From the NCBI GenBank assembly GCA_009746045.1, contig RPFO01000027.1, positions 2,174,202 through 2,238,201 on the forward strand: a DNA stretch of 64,000 bases. The letters run 5' to 3'. Position 1 is the stretch's first letter. Each line of letters opens with the position of its first letter. The position numbers were made by a program, and so were the translations under genes. The notes beneath the pieces were generated by a model. It ran no database searches and had not been told where the DNA came from. It saw nothing but the letters and a program-made list of their open reading frames with translations. Positions 53,801 to 64,000 of this stretch are shown here, piece by piece. This DNA comes from Mesostigma viride. Its lineage: Eukaryota > Streptophyta > Mesostigmatophyceae > Mesostigmatales > Mesostigmataceae.

Positions 53801-54129
53801 TATTAGGGATAATATGCCCCTCCCAGAAGGGCTGCACCAAACCAGGAGTGTCACTCAGTTACCTGCACATGATGTGTTGCGCCGGTGCACTGGAGTGCTC
53901 AGCTTCACCGGCCTGGGCCCAGTCGCTAGGGCATAAGCACTACTACCACTACTAGATACTACTTATGAAGTGATACTGCCAATAGCTTAGATACAATAGT
54001 TAGTAGATAATATTAGTACTATTAGAGGCAATAGTTTTGGATCCCCTTTTTCTCTCGTGCTTGCGTGTGTTTGGGGAGGTACTGTGTATTGTGTATCTGG
54101 TACGGTGCTGGTGAGGTACGTGGGCCCAA

Positions 54130-56400
54130 ATGCCCTATGAGAAGAAAGGTTCAGGTAGCACACGGTCCACGCCAAAGGACCCTAAGCTGTCCCCAAAGGA
54201 CGTTAGGGAAGAACAGCAGGCAGTGGCTAGCGCGTCCAGTCACGGTTCCCAAGGCGGTCCCAAAGATCCAGAGCATCAACCCGAGGTTACGCACAACGGC
54301 AGGCGACCCTGGAGTCGCAGCTAGAACAAGCTGCCCTAGGGGTTGATCAGCAACAGCAGCCGCCGCAGCGACAGCATCAGCCTCAGCAACTTCGCCGCAG
54401 CGACAGCATTTGTCTCAGCAGTCGCCGCAGCGACTGCCTCAGTCTCAGCAGTCTCAGCCGTCGCGACAGACGCAGCCGAGCAGCAACAGCAGCGACAGCA
54501 ACAGCAGCCGCAGCAGCAACCGCGACCGCCACCGACCCAGCATACGGGCAATTGGGACAGGGTACCTCCTACGCAGCGACCACCATCTGTGGAACTTGTG
54601 CAGGAGGAGGATGAGGAGATAGAGGCCGCAGATAGCCCGGTCGCTAGCTCGCCGTTCGCTCCTCCTCCTGAGTTCGTGCAGCCCTCTCAACTGGGGGCAT
54701 ACGCGCGTGGCCGCCCGAGCCTGACCCACCCTTGGGCAGGGCGTGGCCGCGGCGGGCCGGGGCCGGGTCCTGGACTTCAGGGATCCCCGTCGGGTCTCCT
54801 TTGGAGCAAACGAGAGATGGTCCATATCCCCGCCACGGGCGTCAGGGTCGGCCCACGTGCAGAACGATCCCGAGGAGAAGGATTACGATCCCCCGGGTCC
54901 CTTTCCTAACGTACCCACCTCCCTCCCAGCAAGGAGCGCGCCCACGAACGCCAACTTCATTCGGCTGCCCCTGGACGACCCCGGTTATGAGCATCCCACG
55001 TCCGTTCGGGCTCGGCGTGAGTCGGCCCCTTTTGCGTCGCAGCGGGTGTCCGCTGACTACGCGCCCCGCCGAGAATCGGGCGACTTCGATCCCGAGCGTG
55101 AGGAGGACACCTTTGTGTCCCAACGTGGGCATGACCAGTCTGCAGGACAGGGTTCGCACCAGGAGATGCGGGCGCGGCGTCACGAGCCCCTCACCTTTTC
55201 CAGCCCCGCGTACTTTTCCAGCCCCGCAGGAAGGGCGGTCCCCTGCGACCTGACCCTGTCAAGGCCCCGTCTATGCCAGATTTTAAGGCGGTGCCCAAGC
55301 TCCATGCGGGCATGACTCCCCGTGAGATCGACGGGTGGGCTGACTGGGCTCGTATGTGGCATGACAGTTGTACACCGCATGGTGTGAACACAAGGAGTGG
55401 CAGCTGGCTACCAAGGTGCTGATCCCCTACGTGGTGGTGAAGTGCATGGACCCGTCCGTGGTTGGTATGCTCAACGTCGAGAACGTGTCCTCCCAGTCTT
55501 ATCCGCGGACGGTGGAGGAGCTCCTGGATCGCATCCGGCGCAAGCTCATTCCACCTGGCTACCAGTTCACCGAGCGGTTCAAAGTGCGCGCGTCTGCGCC
55601 AGGGCAACACTGACCTGGCCGAGTTCCTCACCACCTTTGATTCCTTTGCGGCGCGGCTGACCGGGGACCTGACGTGGACCGAGTACAAGAGTCAGTTCCT
55701 GGAGGCCATCCACCCTGACCTCCTCGCTGAGGTCAAGAAGCACTATGCAGAGGTTCCCTGGAAACAGCTCGACATCCACGCTGTCCAGCAGTATCTCCTA
55801 CAGGTGGCCGACGTCATCAAGCAGCCGCGCTACACCAGCACCCGCCGGTTCGCCTCATCCGGCCGCGACGACACGCCGTGTCCACTTCACTGAAGTGGAA
55901 CCCGACCCATCGGAGGGGGAGAAGTCCAATGACGACGAATGCAGCCGGCCACCCAACTGCACACCAATTATTATGCGTCCAAGGCCCGCTGTTTTATGTG
56001 CCACGAGCTCGGGCACCTCAAGAAGGACTGCCCGCGTTTCAAGGCGCGCTGTCCCACCAGCACGGCGACGGAGGCCCCCAAGGAGGCCCCCAAGTTTTCT
56101 GGTCCCGCCTTTGAGAAGCGCCCAGCGCCGGCAGCGCGGGATGCTCGCCCGCGCAACGCAGGCGCGCGGGCTGCCAAGCTGCGCGACGCTCGCACGCAGC
56201 CCAACCAGTTCCAGACACCCCGCCTCCCAGCGTCGTCCTCTCGGACGGTGCGCGAGCTCAATGAGATCCTGGCGCAGCAGCAGGCGTCCGAGGCTGAGGG
56301 TGACGAGTATGAGGCGCTCAATCCCGACGACAACGACTCGGATGAGGGGGAAGGGGGGACCGGGTGGTCGGACGAGAGGGCCTCCCGGCCCCGCGCATAG
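54130..56400 (+). pseudogene. Family B gag, frameshifted
   Basis: It starts near MPYEKKGSGSTRSTPKD (54130). A Gln-rich low-complexity part follows (54340-54540), then TGNWDRVPPTQRPPSVELV. The block LPLDDPGYEHPTSVRARRES parallels MPLDDRNYDHFAYSSIRE of family A. Capsid-like sequence includes TPREIDGWADWARMWHDS, VKCMDPSVVGMLN and LDIHAVQQYLLQVADV. A zinc knuckle, CFMCHELGHLKKDC, lies near 55992-56035, and the C-terminus is acidic (NPDDNDSDEGEGG). At least four frameshifts are present. The family is more GC-rich than family A. Confidence 0.78.
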
Positions 56401-56401
56401 T

Positions 56402-57106
56402 GCCCCTTCCCACAGGGGTAGAAGTAGGAGTAGAGTTAGTCAACCAGGAAGCACAGACGCCTGCACCAGATATGGGCGCCGATGAAGCATCAGGCCATAA
56501 TGTAGATAGGACTGGCGGGCAGGCCCCAGAGGTCTCCCCGCACTCTTCAGATGCAGACGTGTCGGCGACCGAGGTCGACCCAGCTTCAGCCAATCATGTA
56601 GATAGGTCTGGCGGACAGGCCCCAAAGGCCTCCCTGCCCCTCTGCCTCACCAAGCACCAGAACACTGCTAGTCTTCAGCGGTGGACTGGTGCTCCCCACC
56701 ATGCACCACACTTGACCCGTTTCTGAAGGAGAAGACGATCCTGGATGTAAAGTTTATGGCGGATACGGGAGCGACCACATCTTTTATCCATGAGGCCCTG
56801 GTGCGACGCGCGGGCTATACATGATTCGAGGCACACCCGACGCCCATTGAACGTCAGGTACGCCCATGGTAACAAGCACCCGTCCCCTGGTCTCGTGGAT
56901 CTCAAGGCGGTTGTCCAGGGCATCCCGGTGGAGCAAACAGCCACAGTGGCGCCGCTGGGCGCAGCCGACATCATCCTGGGCATTGATTGGCAGGACGCCC
57001 AGGACGTGACGATCAGTGTCAAGTGCCTGGTGGTTTGGTTCCCTGATGGCTCCTTCTGGTGCCCGCGACACGAATACCTGGCGCACGGCAGTGACCGAGG
57101 TGCATA
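56402..57106 (+). pseudogene. Family B pol, protease fragment
   Basis: A spacer with repeated GGQAP blocks leads to the aspartic protease motif MADTGATTSFIHEALVRR (near 56757). After a frameshift, the second block ADIILGIDWQDAQDV follows, then VVWFPDGSFWCPRHEYL. These parallel the family A protease ([23 protein letters not shown]). The sequence stops being recognisable near 57106; no RT of this family is in the window. Confidence 0.75.
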
Positions 57107-57914
57107 ACGTTCAGCACGCCGGCCGGCCGAGAAGCCACGACGCCATGCTTCTCAGATGCTCTGCCTGACCACGACCGACCTCGATTGATGGTGACCGGCG
57201 TCTCGATCACGAGTGGCGAAATCCAGGCGCCCGTCGTAGGGTCGAATACACGACGACGACGTCGAGTGACAATGCGCAGCGGATTCGTGAGAATCGTCAT
57301 GCAGAAAATCCCAGCCGCCCGAGGCCCACTCTCGCAGGGCCGACAGAAAGGCAACAAGTTTGAGCAACAACTGACGTTCGCGTGTCCTGAATTAAACCCC
57401 TCGACAGCAGCTGCAGCAACGCCAGATCGTCTTGAAACAAATTCGTCGTGATTGCGGGAATGTTGCCCGAACGCACCGACAGCCAATTCTGCATTTGTTG
57501 CACTGGTACCCGATCAACGACGAGATGGCGTTATCAATCTCCTCCGAAACCTCAGCGACTGCACTTGGCGCTTGCAATCCTGCCCGAGCGTGCTGCACTC
57601 GTAGTCCGCCAAGAGAGTCCGAATGGAATTAATCGAGGTGATCTCGAAACCCGGACACAATGGTAGGCTGTGGCGGAGCCGGCGGAAGTCGCACGGAAGC
57701 CAGTAAAGCCTGCTGCTGTGCACGAAGCTCGGCACGCGATGCCACGGCCGAGTCGATCACACGTTGCCACGCCGGCGAAAGAGTTGGCGGATTAGGAGGT
57801 GCCGCACCAGAAGGCGCCTCGGCAACGTCGGGAGTATCAGGAATTTCAGAATCAGTAGGAACTCGAAATTCGAGCGAGTTCGGCACTTTTGTAGGAATTG
57901 TAATTAACGAGTTG
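57107..57914 (-). pseudogene. Gag-like region of a third LTR element (minus strand)
   Basis: On the minus strand after the LTR at 57915-58459, a frame encodes LSPAWQRVIDSAVASRAELR, QQQALLASV and a helical, Gln-rich protein. It continues through frameshifts to about 57110, with FRRRLITPS, TNLFQDDLALLQLLSRGL and a basic RRRRV stretch. The position directly after an LTR suggests gag. I cannot assign a superfamily. Confidence 0.45.
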
Positions 57915-58459
57915 TGATGCCTCAAGAGAGTAAAGTTCACACCGAACAGCACCATGGCTCTTGAAGGAAGTGCTGCCTTTATTCAATAAGAAAACACAGT
58001 CGACAATAGGCGTAAACGCCACAGTCTCACGCACGTAGCACACTGACGATCTCGTCGTCTTGCAAGTGGAGTGCGCAGGCAAGAGCTAGCGTCCTAGAGC
58101 TAACAAGTCTGACATACATATATATAGCTTGCTAGGTATGCATCCAAGTATTCAGCAGCTCTGTCACTGCTGAACTGGCACACAATTGATTACGTAGACT
58201 CTGGCGCGCCGTTGGCGCGGAGATCTATCTATTGTCCATACGGCTATAGTCCTGTGGACCTATCCGTACTGCACTCAGCATCAATTGTCTCATAGGTCCT
58301 GGCGCGCTCTGGCGCGCTCACCTATCTATCAATTGAGCATCAAGTCCTGTGCAAGTCCTGTCAACGTCCTACGGACTATCAAAGTGAAACTTGTACATCC
58401 TGTGCCTACACGCGCCCACATGGGCGCGCGGCACTGTCAGCACAGCCTAGGAAACATCA
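57915..58459 (-). repeat. LTR of a third LTR element, 545 bp (minus strand)
   Basis: The ends on the minus strand are TGATG...CATCA. It contains AATAAAGG near 57980 (minus strand), a plausible polyadenylation signal. The LTR call rests on the ends, the length and the gag-like frame that follows. Confidence 0.5.
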
Positions 58460-58792
58460 TAACTTTTACGTCCCGTAACCAAATGAGGCGTTCAAGGTGC
58501 CGTTGGAAAGAGCGTAGCAATCTCTATCCATCTTTTGTAAATCCTTTACGTTAACTAGTGGACAAGCTCGTTGGCCCGCGAGCAGTGTGATCTCATTGCA
58601 ATGTAGTAAGCTGTATTATACGGTAAATATGCCGTATTATGCAATCCTGGGGGTTAATTGTGGGTTAACCCTGGGTATGCCCCTAAAACCCCTCAGGCTC
58701 CGGGAGAGGCCTATATATTCTCCCAAACCGGCGCCGGCCTCTAAATCTGTTCCAAGCCTATCTGTCATGGGCTCTGGACCATTAAAAACTAA
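58460..58792. other. No gene recognised
   Basis: This is AT-rich and mixed sequence with an inverted motif TACGGTAAATATGCCGTA near 58618-58636. I see no family signature. Confidence 0.45.
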
Positions 58793-58845
58793 AAATTAAA
58801 TTAAATTATAACATGACTCCGTTGGGAGATCATGCATGTAGCACC
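58793..58845 (-). repeat. LINE 3' tail, hairpin type
   Basis: Complement of the tail: AATTAAATTAAATTATAAC, then ATGACTCCGTTGGGAG and ATGTAGCAC. It lies in the opposite orientation to the LINE that follows. Confidence 0.7.
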
Positions 58846-59003
58846 TATTCCCTTACTGGATGGATGGAGGTGGGCCAAGCTGCGAAATTGAACTAAGCTA
58901 ACTAATCTAGAATGCTCTGGACCATGGGGCAGCCTTACTGCATCCGCTATATGCCTGAGTCAGCCGGTCCGCGAACCGCGTTTCAAGCTCAAAACCTTCT
59001 TCA

Positions 59004-60199
59004 ATGTTGACGATCATGCCCGAATGGTACAACATGGCCCCGTGCACTGCAATGGAGTGCATTTTCTACGGGGATTACGCCTCGCTCCTTGCGCTGTGCA
59101 TCCACCTTCTCAGCATCAACCGCCTTCTCGAGCCGGACAGCCGCGGGTTAATTATCCAAAGCCGCGAGCTGCTGCATGCTGACGGGCCTCTACACCCGGC
59201 CCGACCTTCAGCACATGATTCCCTGCTCCCTCCTCATAAAGTCTGACGGCGAGATCTGGGCTTGCTCCGTTTCCGAATCCACTGTTCGTACCCTCCCCAA
59301 GGAGGCCTTCGAGCAGCACGTGGCCCCCTTTGTTGCCTTTTGTCGGGGCAGATATGTACGTCAGGCCGCCATTGGCGGCACGCTGGCTGCTGAGCTCCCT
59401 CACCTTTCCACCACCGTCAGGCCTCCACCTCCACCTCCACCACCCTCCTGTCCTCCACCTCCACTGCCGCCTCTACCTGAGTCCACCGCCGACATCAAAG
59501 CCCAGCTGAGTCCACGCCATCGGCCATGCAGCGCCTCAAGGACAACGCCATCGCCATTGAGTGCCTGCAAAACACCGCAGGCCTCACTGCCCGGCAGGCG
59601 GTGAAGGACATCGCTGCCCATGCGCAGCCGGCATCTGCTGGCCCGGCCAGTGATGCTCCTTCCACCCAGACCTGGGCGGACCTGCTTAAGCACCACACCT
59701 GACCGCCACCACCTCCACCATCGCGGCACAGCTCAAGCTCGACCTCCGCGAGGAGGCCGACCTCACCCAGCCCAGCCACAGTGTCATCGTCAAGCACTTC
59801 GACCAGCCGGCAGGTGAGACCTCGAAGACTCTTCTCATGGCGTTTAGGCGTGACATTCTTGCCCCCATCACAACTCACCGGTGAGCTGCGGATGTCGGCT
59901 GTCCGCCTTCCCCGCGCGGGAGGTAAGGCTGGCCCGGCTCCCCTGCTCCTCACCTTTGAGTACATGGCGGATACTGAGCTGTCGTTCTTTAAATGCCGCA
60001 AGAAGCTCTCGAGGACTCCCTACACGCTGGACGACGACTTGACCCTGGCACAGCAACAACGGCGACGTGAGCTATGGCCGACCTACCTTCAGCTCCGGCA
60101 GAGCGCAGGGGGGAAACCGGTATACTGGAGGGGGGCGGTCATCCACGTCGACCACAAGCCCTTGCAGGTGCCCCCTGCCACCCCAGCAACCTCAGTCTA
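59004..60199 (+). pseudogene. LINE ORF1, degenerate (H2)
   Basis: Frames are broken by at least four indels. In order: TRPDLQHMIPCSLLIKSDGE and STVRTLPKEAFEQHVAPFVA; a Pro-rich stretch (59420-59480); a segment with AVKDIAAHAQ; an amphipathic part (AAQLKLDLREEADL); and the C-terminal RNA-binding-like part (TFEYMADTELSFFKCRKKL, LDDDLTLAQQQRRRELWPTY, KPVYWRGAVIHV). The last part matches L1-type ORF1 proteins, which coat LINE RNA. Upstream, 58846-59003 has no clear feature. Confidence 0.65.
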
Positions 60200-60633
60200 A
60201 GGAATGTATACTAGTAGTGTAAATTAGTAAGGCTTAGCCTTAGAGCACGTGGCCTACGCGCATGTGCGCCCATAATGGCCCCCCCCGGCCCGCCATGGAT
60301 GATGCCTTCAGAATTTAGCCAAGCTATGCCTATAATGGGACTCCGCCATGGATGATGCATTAAGAATTTACCCAAGCTCTGCCTGTGCAGAGAGTCACTC
60401 TCTGCTGAGAAGCCATGCCCTAGCCTTTGTATAGCCATGATGATCTTCCACCCTATGTCTGCACCTTAGCTGCTGGAATACATAGTGGTGCAGGTGCACT
60501 TTGTGCACCCAGAGCAGGTGTAGTTTACATCCTACCCTTGCAGGAAGTAGCCCAGAATGTATTAAAAGCCATATGCCCCTTCTCAGGGATATGTGCTACA
60601 TGTACTCCCGACGGAGTTATGTTCCTAATTAAT
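59004..60633 (+). mobile_element. ORF1-only LINE derivative (half-LINE), copy H2
   Basis: ORF1 is followed at 60200 by a ~430-bp 3' region homologous to 51624-52034 (minus) and ending with the hairpin CTCCCGACGGAG and CCTAATTAAT. There is no room for ORF2. The same ORF1-to-3'-end junction in two diverged copies indicates an established non-autonomous family. Confidence 0.7.
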
Positions 60634-62531
60634 GGAAAAGGGAGATGGCACCCCAAAAACCTTAAAAATTGAACTATGGTAATAACACTTGAAATTCATT
60701 TGCACAATGCTGAAATACGATTGCGGGCACTAAACAACATCTCTTGTGAGTTGTCAATGCACTTGTTGGGGGTACTACCCCCAAATATACGCCAATATTG
60801 CGCTATAAATAGAAAAAGACGCTAATTAGGGCTGGGTATGCCCCAGCCAATGCACACATTTGTTGGCAACAAAAAATCAACCATTTGTAGTTCCCTGAGT
60901 GTGTGGCTTGCTGAGCTATTTACATCATGGAAATGGCAAAACCCTGAACAGTTATTAAATTTCCCGCAAAACAGGTCTTTTTTAACCGGACATTTGGAAT
61001 AAACATATCATAAACACTTCAGATAAGGCCACAAAATCAAGCGAAAATCCGGCTAACAGGGGGACAGCAGTGGTCCAAGTCCCAGGTCATTCCGACAAGT
61101 CTAGCTCAAGTTATAAGGTTTTGCGTGCTAAATCCTGAACATACGCTAAATGAGGTTTTTCTGTGTATAAGGCCACCTAGACATGATGTTTTCCATCCAA
61201 GAAGCCGAAAAACATGCCCAACTCGATCACACAACATAAGAAAAGGCTAGGCACCTCATCTACCCTCCCCTGCCCTCATCAGCATGGCCAGCCTTGCCAG
61301 CGTGGGCATAGCAACACGATCGCTAGGCATACACGCACCAAGAGAGCATACACTATGCTCAGCCCAAGGTTACCATGTAAATTTATGCCAAGAACTCAGC
61401 AAGTATATGTGTAAAAACCTTAGAAAGAATGCCCAAGCAATAGAGGCAACTGCAGCCTGCAAACTTCAATGGCAGCAAATCATACATGCTGTCTGCCAAG
61501 CATTCACATCCTATCCAGCTTGCCTTGCTGCACACATAGCAGGAAGTCTCTATGGTTATAGCTCAAGGAAAGCAATGGAAACACCTATCTAATGCAGTGC
61601 CACTCATGCAGTATGGCCAGCAAAAGAACCACTCTCACCTTCCTTTCCAATATGGCAATTCGCTAAGAAGACGCCAGCTTGTTAGCCTCTAGGCACATGC
61701 CGGATGTCGTTACTAAAACAGGCGTGTCAGATCCGGCACATAACAAAGCGTCTGAGCAAGCTCATGTCCAAAGGATTATGGAAAACAAATGTCAACACAT
61801 TACCAACAACTTGACCTCGGCGCCTAGTAACCCCTAAGCATGCCAGCCACAAACTACACGAAATTGTACGAAATTGCTAGGAATCTGACGATGCAACCGA
61901 CAGAAATGGAGCGCTTCCTGCAGGGAAACTGCCCGAAAAAAAGGCGAAAGGCCAAAGACCTGCCTGCGTGGAAATGTTTCATGCATAAACAGGCACGCAA
62001 GCTCGAACAATAAAAGACATCATCCATAGATCAGGCGAATTAGGAAGGTGCGCCTTCCGTGAATACGTCAAAGGCGACATGCGCAGGCCTGCGTAGGTTC
62101 TTACCTTGAATGCCGGAAATGTAAAAGAAACCGGGAAGCTTCGGCACAAACTCGACAACACCATTAAGTTAGCTTCATAATTGCTCTTTAGAGCATACGT
62201 TGCCTCACAATCGCTGCCGTAAACCTGCATTAAACTTCATGATCCGCAAGAGAAATTACATCCTGGACCCCCGCGCCCGTAGCCGTTCGAGAAATTAGCG
62301 ATATTGCAAACCGTAAACTTTCCGCCATGAAATGAGGTCATCAACTAATCTTCTGCAAAATTCATGCATTTTTTCTAGCTTTTTAGATGCCATATCGATT
62401 AATATTGCCTGAAGGCAAGCCGCCATGGCCACCTCCTCGAGGGTTGAGCGGTCCGGGCACACATTATACACCGTACGGACAATACCGCGAATTTTTTGGC
62501 GCAGAAAATATAGACGGTGCGCCACGTCCCC
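60634..62531 (-). mobile_element. TTAAT-flanked DNA element, copy P2
   Basis: This 1,898-bp relative of P1 lies in the opposite orientation, flanked by TTAAT (60629-60633 and 62532-62536). Landmarks shared with P1 include AGAAAAAGACGCTA near 60810, a CAGCATGGCCAGCCTTG block near 61281, and TTTTTTGGCGCAGAAAA near the right end. The copies have diverged a lot. A short minus-strand frame (62295-62525, LEEVAMAACLQA) aligns with LAEVAMATASRR in P1, a weak hint of a shared coding remnant. Confidence 0.62.
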
Positions 62532-62690
62532 TTAATTAAATAATTATGAGTCAGCCATGCTTTGCCCATGCAGAGAGCCACTCTCTGCTGAGACGCCATC
62601 TGACATGCCCTAGCCATTGCTTATTAGCTATGATCATCTTCCACCCCATGTCCGCAACTTTGCATAGATGCTGGAATACATGGTGATGCA

Positions 62691-63576
62691 TTCTGGTACC
62701 TGCGGCTGCATGCTAGACGGGACGGAGGTCCCGTTCCGTGATCGCTTCAAACTTTTGGGGAGCATGCTCCCCAACACCGCCGACGATGTGGACACCCGCA
62801 TTGGCCTGGCCTGGGCTAGGCATGGTTCGCTCAAAACCTACTGGCACTCGAAGGTCCTCGGCGAGCACCGCAAGCGCATGCTCCTCAAGGTCCTGGTCCT
62901 CACGGTGCTCACGTATGGCGCCGAGGCATGGACACTCACGGACACGCTGGCGGCCAAGCTAAACGGCACGGTAACCAGGATGCTCCGTCAGGCCCTGAAT
63001 GTCGGGTTTTCCACGCATAGGTCTTTAGAATCTTTGTACCAGGGCATACCTCGCATTTCGGACGAGATTTTAGACAGCGTAGGATAGCATTCGTAGGATG
63101 TCCATCTTGCTCGCACCAGCCAGGTAGACACCGCCCTCGGTCTGGCCGGCCCCCAGCGGCTTGGCCAGCCAGGGCGGCATATCCTGACCTGGCCTGGCCC
63201 CAAGGACATTCCTAAGAAGGTAGGCAAACATGTTATGACCTACCCACAGCAGTTGATGGCTGACCTAGTGGTCCCAGCTCAGTTTGAACATCGCATTCAC
63301 TCCCTCTCTCTTGCTTGGACTGCTATGCAGGACAAGTAGAGGTGGAAGACCATTGTCCAGGCTCATACGCCCGCCCCTGTGGGCAAGCCCCCTCCCCCCA
63401 AGCGGAAGGGGCGCTTTGCTGAGTAGAATAGATAGGGTTTTCTAGATTAGATTAGCTTAGAGTTAGATTAGTTCGGTTTCTCGGCTTTGTCCCCCCTCCA
63501 TCCATCCACGGGAATATGTGCTACATGATCTCCCAACGGAGTCATGTTATAATTTAATTTAATTTAATTTAATTTA
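62691..63576 (+). mobile_element. 5'-truncated LINE with RT C-terminus, nested
   Basis: It is flanked by ATGGTGATGCA (62680-62690 and 63577-63587). It starts within coding sequence and ends with GGAATATGTGCTACATGATC, the hairpin CTCCCAACGGAG and an AATTT-repeat tail (63551-63576). Confidence 0.85.
62692..63426 (+). pseudogene. LINE ORF2, C-terminal part of the reverse transcriptase
   Basis: The frame encodes FRDRFKLLGSMLPNTADDVD, TRIGLAWARHGSLKTYWHSK, LLKVLVLTVLTYGAEAWTL and VTRMLRQALNVGFSTHRS. This is the F-K-x-LG-S-x...RIGLA...VL-x-YG-x-E-x-WTL pattern found downstream of the catalytic core in many LINE RTs. TAG codons interrupt the frame at 63085, 63094 and 63338. The final basic tail (KPPPPKRKGRFAE) ends at 63426. 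Confidence 0.78.
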
Positions 63577-63738
63577 ATGGTGATGCAGGTGCACCTCAGT
63601 TGTGCACCCCGAGTAGGTGGCAGTTTACACCCACCACCTGCAGGTTGTCGCCTAGAATGTATTAAAAACCACATGCCCCTTCTCAGGGATATGTGTTACA
63701 TATCCTCCCCACGGAGTGTTCTTAATTAATTAATTAAT

Positions 63739-63805
63739 TAGAACATAACTCTGTTGGGAGTATACGTAACACATGGCCCTGAGAAGGGGGGCCTATGGCC
63801 GGTTT
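63739..63805 (-). repeat. LINE 3' tail, hairpin type, tail-to-tail
   Basis: Directly after the + tail, the complement of another tail follows: TAGAACATAACTCTGTTGGG, AGTATACGTAACACAT and GAGAAGGGG. The two LINE ends meet tail-to-tail. Confidence 0.7.
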
Positions 63806-63842
63806 TTAGACTGATAGGAGAGACAGGAATATAACATGCATG

Positions 63843-63962
63843 GTGCGAGAGGTCCCCAGTTCGATTCCGGCCTGGCTTCATTTGCAGATCGCGTTTTTCC
63901 GCGTTTTCCGCGGACCGGCACTGAACGCAAATGGTTTTCACCTTTGCGGCGTGCCAAATCAG
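63843..63962 (+). mobile_element. SINE, 120 bp, with intact target duplication
   Basis: It is flanked by AATATAACATGCATG (63828-63842 and 63963-63977). The head contains GGTCCCCAGTTCGATTCCGG, a polymerase III B box. The body (CGTTTTCCGCGGACCGGCAC to GTGCCAAATCAG) is identical over its length to the intronic insertion at 18022-18084. No A box is visible, so this copy is probably 5'-truncated. Confidence 0.75.
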
Positions 63963-63977
63963 AATATAACATGCATG

Positions 63978-64000
63978 CTCACACGCGCACGAACGAGCTC
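63978..64000. other. Window edge
   Basis: Short CACGCG-type simple sequence; nothing to annotate. Confidence 0.3.

Larger units (their letters stand above)
62537..63738 (+). mobile_element. LINE 3' region split by another LINE
   Basis: The parts 62537-62690 and 63588-63738 together form a LINE 3' region homologous to 60370-60633. They share CACTCTCTGCTGAGACGCC, GGTGATGCAGGTGCACC, GGGATATGTGTTACATATCC and the tail. The intervening LINE (62691-63576) is a later insertion. Confidence 0.75.

Noticed and set aside
54336-54551. Minus-strand Cys/Ala-rich frame
   Set aside because: Shadow of the CAG-type Gln-rich tract in family B gag.
48725-63340. Repeated in-frame TAG codons in coding remnants (48725, 63085, 63094, 63338), as if TAG were reassigned
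   Set aside because: The host gene, A3 gag, pol, ORF3 and LINE ORFs all end at TAG in conserved positions, so TAG is a normal stop and these are nonsense changes in dead copies.

Overview
The window is nuclear DNA of a eukaryote. It has one spliced gene with GT-AG introns, LTR, non-LTR and SINE-like retroelements with target-site duplications (TSDs), and very large intronic simple-sequence arrays. The architecture (C-type lectin domains plus a von Willebrand D / root-cap-like domain, GC-rich exons, heavy microsatellites, chromodomain Ty3/gypsy elements) fits a green alga best. That assignment is inference, and I cannot name a species.

Layout. 1-3331 is the 3' end of a chromodomain Ty3/gypsy element (family A, copy A1). 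3332-5489 is intergenic and contains a small modular hairpin repeat family. 5490-21117 is one host gene that I reconstruct as nine exons (2,295 coding nt, 764 aa): signal peptide, four small four-cysteine modules, two C-type lectin domains and a von Willebrand D-like region. Its introns hold octamer arrays, minisatellites, LINE tails, a MITE-like element and a SINE. 21163-24418 is the 3' end of a second gypsy family (family B), whose LTR is split by a TTAAT-flanked DNA element. 24473-25735 has no recognisable gene.

25780-51623 is one family A element (A2) with matching 563-bp LTRs and a 5-bp ATATG duplication. A second family A element (A3, 31852-44877, opposite strand, TAGAT duplication) is inserted in its pol gene. 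Both carry a further ~1.9-kb tandem-dimer repeat, and A3 also carries a 331-bp LINE insertion. Assembling the copies gives this family A gene order: a ~100-codon RG-rich ORF that starts inside the LTR and crosses the primer-binding region; a small viroplasmin / RNase H1 hybrid-binding-like ORF; gag; protease-RT-RNase H-integrase-chromodomain; and an unrecognised ~770-codon ORF3 preceded by a conserved splice-acceptor-like site.

51624-64000 is a graveyard of retroelements: ORF1-only LINE derivatives resembling mammalian half-L1 elements, a family B 5' portion (LTR, viroplasmin-like ORF, gag, protease), the 5' end of another LTR element on the minus strand, a second TTAAT element, a LINE RT fragment inserted in a LINE 3' region, and a SINE.

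The most unusual material is the extra gene content of family A: the LTR-crossing ORF, the viroplasmin-like ORF and ORF3. The leader ORF and ORF3 have candidate splice sites of compatible phase, so ORF3 may be made from a spliced RNA, as env is in retroviruses. This is inference from sequence only.
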